Positions 1 through 6,354 of a stretch of DNA of 17,425 nt are shown here, one piece after another. This stretch comes from CAYZBM01 sp964476705 (GTDB lineage: Bacteria > Pseudomonadota > Alphaproteobacteria > Rickettsiales > UBA6187). Below the pieces are notes generated by a model. It was not told the DNA's origin. It made no database searches and saw only the letters and a program-made list of their open reading frames with translations. Position numbers and translations under genes: made by a program. The stretch lies in the NCBI GenBank assembly GCA_964476705.1, contig CAYZBM010000041.1, positions 1 to 17,425 of the forward strand. Reading direction: 5' to 3'. How positions within the stretch are numbered: the first letter of the stretch is position 1; every line of letters starts with the position of its first letter.

Positions 1-47
1 TGATAATTAGAAAATTAATTAGTTTTGGGGGTTGACATTCAAGACGG

Positions 48-103
48 TAGATCCTTCAATAAAACATAAATTTGTTATAAGGATATGTTTTTTCAGGATA
101 TGT
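48..103. repeat. Dispersed repeat, copy A
   Basis: This 56-bp segment matches the last 57 bp of the window (17369-17425), with one length difference and several mismatches. Both run from TAGATC through AATAAAACATAAA to a shared 21-base block around ATGTTTTTTCAGGATATGT. A shorter related core (AAAACATA, then TTATAAG) occurs at 12527-12550. In the copy at 17369 the unit lies in the open frame of a P-loop ATPase fragment, so this copy may be a decayed piece of the same gene or a mobile short repeat. No intact gene is seen in 1-222. Confidence 0.55.
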
Positions 104-111
104 AGCATCAT

Positions 112-153
112 AGTAATGATTTATTTTTTTAGAAAAAATAGCAAATCATTACT
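112..153. repeat. Hairpin downstream of the ygjP-type gene
   Basis: A perfect 11-bp inverted repeat (AGTAATGATTT at 112-122, AAATCATTACT at 143-153) continues inward through T-rich and A-rich arms with a small bulge, giving a hairpin of nearly 20 bp. It lies about 70 bp beyond the stop of the minus-strand metallopeptidase gene and could end that transcript, although the T run is inside the stem and not after it. Its right arm is part of a sequence (131-165) repeated in inverted orientation at 12549-12582. Confidence 0.45.
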
Positions 154-222
154 TGATCTACTATATGTGTAAACTATAAAGTAATAATTTCATGAGCTCA
201 GGTCAAATTGTTGGTTATGAGC

Positions 223-960
223 TTATAAATAGCTAATGATAAACTGATTCTTTTTTAGCCAGATTTTGGCCTTTTTATAATTTGGACAGACACTATTAAC
301 TAGATTCCAGAAGGCTTTAGAATGATTAAAATATTTTATATGACATAGTTCGTGGATCACTACATATTCTATGATCTCTAGAGGCGCAAAAATCAAAGCA
401 ATATTGATATTAATATTGTGTTTACTACTACAACTACCCCATTTACTTTTGAGATTTTTTATTTTAAGCCCCTTAACATCAACTTTTAGAGCCTTGGTGT
501 AGGTTTTAATTAAGGCTAGAACAATATTAGTTAGTTCTTTAGTTAAATACTGAGTTAAGCAAACTAAAGCTCTATTTTCTAAAGAAGCCGCCGTTTTATA
601 ATTAGGTACATAAATGACTATGGATTCGTTGATGGTTATATGCGGCACTAAAGTTTTAGTTTGCTTAACCGCAAAATCTAATTCTTGGCCTAAATAAAAC
701 ATCTTTTTACGTTCTAATAATTTCAGCTTAATATTATCATTATCGACTGTATTATTCTGATAAACTTTATGCCAAGTATTAACTATCCAGTCTTTTTTTG
801 ACAATAAAAAATCTACAGCCTTAGCTTTAGAGACCCTTTTAGGCACAACCAATTCTATTTTTCCTTGGTTTATAACTATTTTTAATTTCTTGCTTTTATT
901 ACTAAGCCTCAAATTATATACCAGATCAGTTCCTGGTAATTTAAATAATGTTGTTTCCAA
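223..960 (-). CDS. YgjP-type zinc metallopeptidase (DUF45 family)
   Basis: The 245-residue protein has the hallmarks of the YgjP/DUF45 metallopeptidases. These are a conserved KSKWGSCSS segment (171-179), the zinc-binding HELCH (203-207, two His ligands and the catalytic Glu) and NHSKAFW (212-218), which should hold the third ligand. No signal peptide or membrane segment is seen, so it should be cytoplasmic. Length is normal for the family. The start is a TTG with AAGG about 11 bp upstream; no in-frame ATG fits better. It begins 29 bp after the ribbon-helix-helix gene on the same strand and is probably the last gene of the partition operon. The physiological substrate of the family is not established; a link to plasmid maintenance is inferred only from position. 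Confidence 0.85.
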   Translation of the reverse strand: METTLFKLPGTDLVYNLRLSNKSKKLKIVINQGKIELVVPKRVSKAKAVDFLLSKKDWIVNTWHKVYQNNTVDNDNIKLKLLERKKMFYLGQELDFAVKQTKTLVPHITINESIVIYVPNYKTAASLENRALVCLTQYLTKELTNIVLALIKTYTKALKVDVKGLKIKNLKSKWGSCSSKHNININIALIFAPLEIIEYVVIHELCHIKYFNHSKAFWNLVNSVCPNYKKAKIWLKKNQFIISYL

Positions 961-989
961 GAGACTAATCGCCTTAATTATGCAAAAAA

Positions 990-1340
990 TTAACTATTAT
1001 CGACTAATTCTTTAAAAGTTTTTAAGCCTTTGCTTTTAAATAATAGATCTAAAGAATCTAAAATTAGATCATTTTGTGATTTTTCATGCCTTACTGCAAA
1101 CCATAATTCTTCTAATTGCCTTTTTACTTCCATTGGCAAATAAATTGTAGTCGACATTCTATTTTTTTTATCTTCTTTATAAATATAATTGTCATTATCT
1201 CTAGAATTCTCAACAATAGTTTCCTTTTTAGCCTTAGCTTGTACTTTTACATGCAGGCTTTCATTTGAATTATCATTGGTATCACGATCAATTTCTTGCC
1301 CGAAAATCTGTGAAAGATTTGGTACCTTTTTTTTACTCAT
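990..1340 (-). CDS. Ribbon-helix-helix DNA-binding partner of ParA
   Basis: This 116-residue protein has a polar, probably disordered N-terminal half (1-60, rich in Asn, Asp, Lys) and a C-terminal ribbon-helix-helix fold: beta strand STTIYLP (63-69), then helices covering VKRQLEELWFAVRHEKSQNDLILDSLDLLF. Small ParA systems typically pair with such a ParB-like centromere-binding protein encoded directly downstream, which also often represses the operon. Its ATG overlaps the parA stop as ATGA, and a GAGGAG ribosome-binding site lies inside the last codons of parA, so the two are translationally coupled. The role as centromere-binding protein is inferred from fold and position. The binding site is not proven, but the repeats at 2045-2093 are candidates. 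Confidence 0.8.
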   Translation of the reverse strand: MSKKKVPNLSQIFGQEIDRDTNDNSNESLHVKVQAKAKKETIVENSRDNDNYIYKEDKKNRMSTTIYLPMEVKRQLEELWFAVRHEKSQNDLILDSLDLLFKSKGLKTFKELVDNS

Positions 1341-1987
1341 GCCGCTAACTCCTCCATTCTTTTGTTTAACATCACCTTAACCCAGTTCCAAATTTGGCCA
1401 ATTTCTTGTGCCGCCTTACCTTCAGATTCAAGTTCTAGAACTCCTTCGCCAAAAGCATAAGCATCTCTATACACCGTTCTATCTACTATTGCCGTTGGGC
1501 AAACTGGTAAAGAATGAACTTGTAACGCAGAAACCGCGTCCCCTACCCTAAAGCCTCTAGGATTAGCCCGAGTAATTAAAAAACCGCCTCGTCTATTAAG
1601 TTTTTTTAATGAGTCTATAGTAGGCTTTGCCGCGCGCATGTCAAGTAAAGAAGGTTGGCAAGGTAAAACACAAAAATCAGCAGCTTGCATCGCCATATTA
1701 TTAACCGTTTCAGCTCTTGCTGCGGTATCAATAAATACATAATCAAAATTATTTTGTTTTGCAGCACTAATTGCTTTATCTAATTCGTGTGGCACAATGT
1801 CTATAGCGCCAATATTATTTTCTTGTCTACTTTCCCACCAGGCTAAACTACTTCTTTGCGGATCTAAATCAATTATTAAAATTCTAGTACCTTTAGGACT
1901 AAGTTTTGACGCTGCAACAGCTAGATTTAATAAAGCCGTGGTCTTACCACTCCCACCTTTTTGAGTAACAAAGGTTAAAACTTGCAT
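1337..1987 (-). CDS. parA: ParA-family partition ATPase
   Basis: A 216-residue small ParA/MinD-type ATPase. Visible motifs are the deviant Walker A KGGSGKTT (10-17) with its signature lysine, the A' motif DLDPQRSS and a Walker B-like FIDTAA. It lacks an N-terminal helix-turn-helix, so it is of the short (type Ib) kind, where the partner protein rather than ParA usually binds the operator. The expected function is ATP-driven positioning of the replicon on the nucleoid before division. The start is supported by GAGG about 9 bp upstream. It follows rep on the same strand after a 360-bp spacer and is coupled to the next gene by a 4-bp overlap. The family also includes chromosome- and cargo-positioning ATPases, but the neighbouring rep and iterons favour plasmid partition. 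Confidence 0.9.
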   Translation of the reverse strand: MQVLTFVTQKGGSGKTTALLNLAVAASKLSPKGTRILIIDLDPQRSSLAWWESRQENNIGAIDIVPHELDKAISAAKQNNFDYVFIDTAARAETVNNMAMQAADFCVLPCQPSLLDMRAAKPTIDSLKKLNRRGGFLITRANPRGFRVGDAVSALQVHSLPVCPTAIVDRTVYRDAYAFGEGVLELESEGKAAQEIGQIWNWVKVMLNKRMEELAA

Positions 1988-2041
1988 ATTATCCTCTTTT
2001 TATAAAATACTTTTTTATTTTTTCTTCAAAATAGAAAAATC

Positions 2042-2093
2042 ATGATAGCATAATTTTATTTAGCTACAAGACTATAATATTTTTATAGCATAA
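2042..2093 (-). promoter_or_regulatory. Candidate parA promoter with operator-like repeats
   Basis: Read on the minus strand, TTGTAG (2064-2069) and TATCAT (2042-2047) are spaced 16 bp apart and could be the -35 and -10 of a parA promoter. Overlapping it are two direct copies of ATAGCATAA (2045-2053 and 2085-2093) and a perfect inverted repeat CTATAA-5-TTATAG (2072-2088). This is the kind of layout expected for autoregulation by the ribbon-helix-helix partner. All of this is pattern reading in AT-rich DNA. Confidence 0.35.
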
Positions 2094-2144
2094 ATTGATA
2101 AGATTTTCGCTCTACCATCTTTAAAAATCATGAGCTCGTAATTT

Positions 2145-2170
2145 TATAGTATCTCTTAATTGAAATGAAT
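2145..2170. repeat. Fragment related to the ATPase relic at 17336-17361
   Basis: These 26 bases match 17336-17361 at 25 positions. On the minus strand both encode the peptide SFQLR-x-TI in the same frame. At the right end of the window that peptide leads into a P-loop ATPase sequence; here the frame diverges at once and stops after five more codons. It looks like a relic of the same gene family or a short mobile repeat within the rep-parA spacer. Confidence 0.5.
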
Positions 2171-2176
2171 ATAGTC

Positions 2177-2230
2177 TTATGCCATTATGAGGGCATAATC
2201 TTTCGAGACTACAAAAAAAAGTTTTTTTGT
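2177..2230. repeat. Two small hairpins in the rep-parA spacer
   Basis: TTATGCC (2177-2183) pairs with GGCATAA (2192-2198), and ACAAAAAAA (2211-2219) pairs with TTTTTTTGT (2222-2230). Both are perfect. Together with the hairpin at 2303-2326 they are the only structure I see in the 360-bp gene-free spacer 1988-2347 besides the parA promoter candidate and the 26-bp relic. Confidence 0.3.
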
Positions 2231-2302
2231 TAAGTGGTCTTATATAGTCTATAATCCTCAAGGAACAGCCCTGCGGAGTATAGATTATTCATTATTAAAC
2301 TG

Positions 2303-2326
2303 AAAAAATATCGTAAGATATTTTTT
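2303..2326 (-). terminator. Candidate rho-independent terminator of rep
   Basis: A perfect 10-bp inverted repeat (AAAAAATATC and GATATTTTTT, 4-base loop) starts 22 bp beyond the rep stop codon. Read on the minus strand the stem ends in a T run. The stem is AT-rich, so it may be a weak terminator, and parA may also receive read-through from rep. Confidence 0.5.
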
Positions 2327-2347
2327 TCACGGACGACTACAAAAATC

Positions 2348-3793
2348 TTACTTAATAAAAGTAAGTTCGACTTCTATTATATTGGGGTTTAATTGTCTCC
2401 AGGCCGCAAGCAGGGGAGGTAAATATGTTCGCTTTAAATATTCGGCAGCAAACCTAGTCTGGACTTGTAATATTATAATATTATTTTTTTGAGCTATGAA
2501 TTCTATTTCTTTTATCCAGGAATGGAAAGCAGGAATGCCTATTTTTTCCGATACTATTTTTCTTGCTTCACGCCAAGCTGGATTTTTTATGGTTTCTTCA
2601 AATTTTTCATCAAATTCTCGAGTTACTTCATTAGATTTATCCGACGAATCTAGTGGCTCTACAGATATTTCTGTCCAACCTTCTTCGCAGGCTTTTATAA
2701 AAAATCCAGCTGGATTTTTTACACTAGATTTATGTAAATTCTTCTTTGTTAGTTCAAATGCAGATTTAATAATTGGTATATTATGTCGTCTAACTAAATC
2801 TTCTAGTTTTTTCTGATTTAATCCTAGTTGTCTTATAGAAGAGAACATTTGCTCAAGCTCTTTATCTATTTCAATAATAGGTTTTCTGGCTATTTCTTCT
2901 TTTTCTGGTTTTATTTTATCTAAAATTATCGACTCTGCTTCCTGTTTAATAGGGTCGCTTAGATTTTCCGCTTTTATCCGCTTTTCTTTTGGAGAAAGCT
3001 CTTTTAAGGTTATGGTAATTAACTGCGCTTTTTCATTAAAATTAACGTTATAATCAGGAAGAGAGTTGCGAGAGATAGCCTTTTTTAAATTACGCGTAAA
3101 ATTTTTAGGGGTAATTGTTTCCGGAAATTTAGATTTCAAAGTATCAATGGTAATTTTAAAACCATCTTTATTGTGCCCACAATATTTACGGGCCACTTCG
3201 TAAAGGCGTTTATCAAAAGGAATTTTAATTTTAAAATATTCCGGACTTATAGTTAAGACATCCATATTTTTTGCAGAATTGAAAAACCACTCGGATAATT
3301 TAACGTTAAGACCAATAACATGATCGCCATCTTTAATTAATTGAAAAGACTCAATAAAACCAAAGCCGGATTCTATTAAACATCCTCCAGTTTTAACATT
3401 GGTCATAATGATACTGCCTTTAAGTCTCTGTAGAGAGCTTTTTAGCAAATGGTAGCTTTTACCTCCGACGCTTCTATTTAAACAAGTTAAAAGCTCATAC
3501 CCACTAAATTCAACAAAGGCATTAAGCATCATTTCAGGGGTTTTTAGAATCTTTGTTATACATAAAATAAGGATATCTTTATCAAAAATTGTTGGAGAGC
3601 CTAAAGAGGAAGGAATTATTTCTATTTTTGAAGGCCCTTTAATATAACATCTTTTTCTATAATCCGGCTTTGCTGATACAGAAAAAATAGGATATTCCAT
3701 TGAAGCAATATCACTTTTGGTCGGAGCAATAGCCGCAAAATTATCATTGTTACCGCTCTTTCTTACACTTATTTTAGAGTTTTTTGTCTGCAT
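2348..3793 (-). CDS. rep: Plasmid replication initiator: RPA-type domain plus C-terminal DnaA_N domain
   Basis: A 481-residue initiator in two recognisable parts. Residues about 30-260 resemble the replication initiator protein A (RPA) family: MEYPIFSVS near 32, SPTIFDKDILIL (66-77), NRSVGGKSYHLLKSSLQRLKG (106-126) and TNVKTGG (131-137). A charged linker follows (about 265-330), then a helical segment with NPAGFFIKACEEGW (360-373), a motif common in Rep proteins. Residues about 404-481 resemble DnaA domain I (W407, FHSWI, FAAEYLKRTYLPPLL), which in DnaA handles self-assembly and helicase loading. The expected role is to bind the iterons at 4477-4698, open the origin and recruit the host helicase. 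There is no Walker A, so it is not DnaA itself. It is encoded upstream of parA. Confidence 0.85.
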   Translation of the reverse strand: MQTKNSKISVRKSGNNDNFAAIAPTKSDIASMEYPIFSVSAKPDYRKRCYIKGPSKIEIIPSSLGSPTIFDKDILILCITKILKTPEMMLNAFVEFSGYELLTCLNRSVGGKSYHLLKSSLQRLKGSIIMTNVKTGGCLIESGFGFIESFQLIKDGDHVIGLNVKLSEWFFNSAKNMDVLTISPEYFKIKIPFDKRLYEVARKYCGHNKDGFKITIDTLKSKFPETITPKNFTRNLKKAISRNSLPDYNVNFNEKAQLITITLKELSPKEKRIKAENLSDPIKQEAESIILDKIKPEKEEIARKPIIEIDKELEQMFSSIRQLGLNQKKLEDLVRRHNIPIIKSAFELTKKNLHKSSVKNPAGFFIKACEEGWTEISVEPLDSSDKSNEVTREFDEKFEETIKNPAWREARKIVSEKIGIPAFHSWIKEIEFIAQKNNIIILQVQTRFAAEYLKRTYLPPLLAAWRQLNPNIIEVELTFIK

Positions 3794-3851
3794 TACCTAT
3801 GTCCCTAAATTAATTAGAGTATATCTACTCGTATTTTATAATCATAACATA

Positions 3852-3880
3852 TTTATATAATAAAAAATTTTTTTATGCAA
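3852..3880 (-). promoter_or_regulatory. Candidate rep promoter
   Basis: On the minus strand, TTGCAT (3875-3880) and TATAAA (3852-3857) are separated by 17 bp, close to the sigma-70 consensus, and lie about 60 bp upstream of the rep start. The sequence TTTTATGCAAAAA around the -35 recurs at 4024-4036, which could be a regulator site or coincidence. Nothing else stands out in the gene-free stretch 3794-4061. Confidence 0.45.
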
Positions 3881-4061
3881 AAAGATGGTAATTACACTAG
3901 TTATTTCGTGATTTTTATCGGTTTATTGCCATCATTATAAGCCATTGCATATTTGCCAACATAATACGTTTTATATCTAACGAATATGTTTATCAAGTAA
4001 AATTACATCAAAATTAAATTTATTTTATGCAAAAATATTTCAACTTATCTTAAGTTTATTT

Positions 4062-4277
4062 TTAATTTTGAACAATATTTGTGGTTTTCAAAAGGCTTGG
4101 GGTAGATCCTTGATAGATTTTTTCCATTTCTTGTGCAACTTTAATGACACATTCTTCTTCTGGAAGATGTGAATATTTTATAATAAAAGCACCCATAAAT
4201 AATTTTTCTTCATCAGAAAATTCTACATTAAAAGAGTTTTTATTCTTATTAAAAAAAATATTCATATATCTGCTCAT
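4062..4277 (-). CDS. Small hypothetical protein between origin and rep
   Basis: A 71-residue ORF that I do not recognise. It has a basic N-terminus (MSRYMNIFFNKNKN), then an acidic helical stretch with EFSDEEKLFMGAFIIKYSHL and a possible second helix (EEECVIKVAQEMEKIYQG), and a polar tail. No signal peptide or membrane segment is clear. It lies between the iterons and rep, on the rep strand, the place where copy-control or accessory replication proteins often sit, but that role is inferred from position only. The Shine-Dalgarno region is weak (TAAAG); a start five codons in (MNIFF) is possible. Given the AT-rich surroundings, a chance ORF cannot be excluded. Confidence 0.5.
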   Translation of the reverse strand: MSRYMNIFFNKNKNSFNVEFSDEEKLFMGAFIIKYSHLPEEECVIKVAQEMEKIYQGSTPSLLKTTNIVQN

Positions 4278-4380
4278 CTTTAAATAGTTTTACCTAAACA
4301 CTGAAATAATGAATTTATGATATCAGAATATTTATAATCTAAAAAGCATAAAGTTTTTATTTTGTCATAGGTAAAATTAG

Positions 4381-4460
4381 AAAAAAAAGATGCTTTTTTT
4401 TTGCTAAAAAAATCGCTAATTTTTAGTAGGTTTTTTAGGCTAAAAAAGAGCTAAAAATTA
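4381..4460. repeat. Hairpin cluster left of the iterons
   Basis: This AT-rich block holds nested inverted repeats: an A8/T8 pair around GATGC (4381-4402), TAATTTTTAG (4417-4426) pairing with CTAAAAATTA (4451-4460), and inside it TTTTTTAG (4431-4438) pairing with CTAAAAAA (4440-4447). The motif GCTAAAAA recurs three times. It lies just before the outlying iteron copy and could be part of the origin, an easily melted region or a regulatory structure. Confidence 0.4.
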
Positions 4461-4540
4461 CAAAAGCAAAAAATATCGTACCCAGAGCACCATTATTAAT
4501 TTATAAATAAACAAGAAATTAATATTAAATTAAAAAATTT

Positions 4541-4578
4541 ATATTTTATTAATGTGTGTGTATAAATTAATAAAATAT
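4541..4578. repeat. 13-bp inverted repeat in the AT-rich part of the origin
   Basis: ATATTTTATTAAT at 4541-4553 is the exact reverse complement of ATTAATAAAATAT at 4566-4578, with a 12-base loop containing GTGTGTGT. It lies between iteron copies 1 and 2, so it could be a DNA-unwinding element or a binding site in its own right. Confidence 0.6.
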
Positions 4579-4595
4579 TGTGTGCGGATATACTT

Positions 4596-4698
4596 CGTAC
4601 CCAGAGCACCAGACTATCGTACCCAGAGCACCAGCACTATCGTACCCAGAGCACCAACTATCGTACCCAGAGCACCAACTATCGTACCCAGAGCACCA
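4596..4698. repeat. Tandem iterons, five copies
   Basis: Five identical 16-bp units at 4596-4611, 4618-4633, 4641-4656, 4662-4677 and 4683-4698, with gaps of 5-7 bp. The gaps are far too short for CRISPR spacers. The lack of any mismatch in the cores in otherwise drifting AT-rich DNA implies strong selection or recent homogenisation. Confidence 0.9.
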
Positions 4699-4769
4699 GA
4701 CATTTTTTGAAACCAAGGCTGAGCGCGGGTTTGAAGGGTGTTTTTTTTCCTCTAACTTGTTATTAACAG

Positions 4770-4833
4770 TTTTTAACAACAACAACAGAAGATTTTTTTT
4801 GGAAAAAAATTGTTTTTGTTGTTGTTTAAAAAA
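4770..4833. repeat. Long imperfect hairpin right of the iterons
   Basis: TTTTTAACAACAACAAC on the left (from 4770) pairs with a GTTGTTGTTTAAAAA arm ending near 4832, and the loop carries a second pairing of T8 with A7 (4793-4810). The whole is a tall AT-rich hairpin about 70 bp after the last iteron. It could be a transcription barrier between origin and neighbours, or an origin for the lagging strand. No gene lies here. Confidence 0.45.
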
Positions 4834-5347
4834 TAAATATTTTTAAAGTTAAAAAATTAATCAGGGAATTTGATTAAAAAATTAACCAATAAGAAATGAG
4901 AAATACATCAAATTTTTAAAACTGAAAAAATAGGAAAGGTTTTAATCCTAACAAAATAAAAAAAATGGGGTGAGAGGAAGATTTTAAATTTCGAGACTGG
5001 GTTTAAATAGGTTTAAAAGAGATTTAAGTGGGGGTCAGAAGCTTTTTTGATATCTAGTAGCACTAAAAAAATACCTCGCTCTAATAAGCTATTTTAGGCC
5101 CTTAAGTTACAATTAATAAATTAATAATTTAGGGCGGTTTTTTATGAAATAAAATTAGTTTTTATAGGCTTTTTTAAAAGTGATTTTTAGGTCCTAAATT
5201 TTAAGTTTTTTTTTGTTAAAAAATAGGCCTAAAAAAATTACTATTTTTTGTTCATTTTATAGGCTAATATAATGTCAAAAAATTATGAGCTTGTATTACA
5301 GGAAATTTGATTGTATTAGAAAAATAAATTAAGAACAAGCAATATAG
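4834..5347. other. Gene-free AT-rich stretch with recurring AGGC palindromes
   Basis: I see no ORF with coding character here. The right part contains repeated T-rich words ending in AGGC: TTTTAGGCC (5092-5100), TTTATAGGCT (5161-5170), TTTAGG-T-CCTAAA (5186-5198), the perfect palindrome TAGGCCTA (5224-5231) and TTTATAGGCT (5256-5265). A related palindrome lies left of the iterons at 4431-4447. These could be binding sites for a replicon protein. The left part (4960-5040) is purine-rich, with repeated GGTTTAAA words, and otherwise featureless. Confidence 0.35.
5268..5273 (+). promoter_or_regulatory. Candidate -10 box for the ureohydrolase gene
   Basis: A consensus TATAAT lies about 80 bp upstream of the ureohydrolase start. 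The sequence 17 bp further upstream (TTTTTG) is a poor -35. It directly follows one of the AGGC repeats (5256-5265), which would place that motif in the promoter spacer. Confidence 0.35.
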
Positions 5348-5356
5348 GTGAACTTT

Positions 5357-6271
5357 ATGAATGACAATGATTTTACTTTAATGAAACCGGAAGAAGGCTT
5401 TTTAGGATTAATGGAAAAAGATTCAGTTTCTTATGAAAAAGCTAAGGTAGTAATTATTCCATTTGGCATAGAAGCCTCAGTTAGTTACAAATCAGGGACA
5501 TCTAAAGGGCCGCAAGCGATGATAGATGCTTCACATGAAGTAGAGTTGTTTGATGAGAAATTTTGGTGTGAGCCATATAAAAAAATTGGCTTAGTTACAG
5601 TAAAAGAGCCAAAAGTAAAAAAGCCGCTTGAATTAGGATTAGAGCAGTTAGAGAAAATGGTGGCTAAAGTTTTAAAAGATAATAAATTTCCTTTTGTTTT
5701 TGGTGGAGAGCATTCACTTACTCCTGGAGCAATTAGACCTTTTGTTGAAAAATATCCAGATTTAACCATTTTACACTTTGATGCTCATGCCGACCTACGT
5801 GATGGTTATGATGGTGAAATTTTTTCGCACGCTTCAGCAATGCGTCGTTGCTTAGATCACGATAATGTTTCATTAGTTTCAATAGGAATTAGAAATATTT
5901 CTGCTGAAGAAATTCCTTTTTTAGAAAAAAATCGTAAACGTATACATATATATTGGGCAAAAGATAAAAGTAGCTGGAATGCAAAACAAATAGCTTCACA
6001 CTTAAGAGGCAAAAATGTTTATTTAAGTTTTGATGTTGATGGATTTGATTCTAGTGTTATGCCAGCAACAGGGACTCCGGAGCCAGGAGGGATATTTTGG
6101 GATGAGGCTTTAGATATCATAGAGGCCGCAGCTAAAGAATGTAATATTGTTGGTGCTGATATAAATGAATTATCACCTATAGAAGGATTACATAGCTGTG
6201 ATTTTTTAGCAGCAAAGCTTGCTTATAAGATATTGTCATATACATTTATTGAACCGAATGATAATAAGTAA
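5357..6271 (+). CDS. speB: Agmatinase/arginase-family ureohydrolase
   Basis: A 304-residue ureohydrolase, close to the usual family length. All six ligands of the binuclear manganese centre are visible: GGEHS (H119), FDAHADLRD (D142, H144, D146) and SFDVDGFD (D226, D228). Family members hydrolyse a guanidino group to urea plus an amine; agmatinase makes putrescine from agmatine. The sequence resembles agmatinases more than arginases, but guanidino acid hydrolases of the same fold cannot be excluded. I start at the ATG at 5357, with AGGTG 6 bp upstream; a GTG at 5348 in the same frame overlaps that ribosome-binding site and is less likely. An RND efflux operon follows after 83 bp on the same strand, with no clear terminator between them. 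Cytoplasmic. Confidence 0.85.
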   Translation: MNDNDFTLMKPEEGFLGLMEKDSVSYEKAKVVIIPFGIEASVSYKSGTSKGPQAMIDASHEVELFDEKFWCEPYKKIGLVTVKEPKVKKPLELGLEQLEKMVAKVLKDNKFPFVFGGEHSLTPGAIRPFVEKYPDLTILHFDAHADLRDGYDGEIFSHASAMRRCLDHDNVSLVSIGIRNISAEEIPFLEKNRKRIHIYWAKDKSSWNAKQIASHLRGKNVYLSFDVDGFDSSVMPATGTPEPGGIFWDEALDIIEAAAKECNIVGADINELSPIEGLHSCDFLAAKLAYKILSYTFIEPNDNK

Positions 6272-6354
6272 ATAAACAGACTTAAGCTATTATGACGTTG
6301 TAAGCTTGTAATTTCGTAAGCCTGTGATAATTCTTAAAAGAGATTATAGCTACA

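Larger units (their letters stand above)
4477..4698. other. oriV: Putative plasmid replication origin (iteron array)
   Basis: Six perfect copies of CGTACCCAGAGCACCA start at 4477, 4596, 4618, 4641, 4662 and 4683. The last five are spaced 22, 23, 21 and 21 bp, about two helical turns, so an initiator would bind on one face of the DNA. Most copies are preceded by TAT or ACTAT. The GC-rich cores stand out against AT-rich flanks. The 103 bp between copies 1 and 2 is nearly pure A and T and contains a perfect 13-bp inverted repeat (4541-4553 with 4566-4578, loop GTGTGTGTATAA), a good candidate unwinding region. With rep next door, iteron-controlled replication is the natural reading. Confidence 0.75.

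Noticed and set aside
2211..2230. A/T palindrome as a strong terminator
   Set aside because: The stem is almost pure A-T and would be weak; the hairpin at 2303-2326, nearer the rep stop, is the better candidate.
2348..3793. A chromosomal dnaA gene
   Set aside because: Only a DnaA domain I-like segment is present, at the wrong end of the protein; the AAA+ Walker motifs and the DNA-binding domain IV are absent.
4596..4698. CRISPR array
   Set aside because: Repeat cores are 16 bp with only 5-7 bp between them, there are no unique spacers and no cas genes.
4567..4846. Overlapping ORFs of 62-88 codons on both strands across the iterons
   Set aside because: Their repetitive peptides (such as YRTQSTN or WCSGYDS units) are simply translations of the 21-23 bp DNA repeats, with no ribosome-binding sites.
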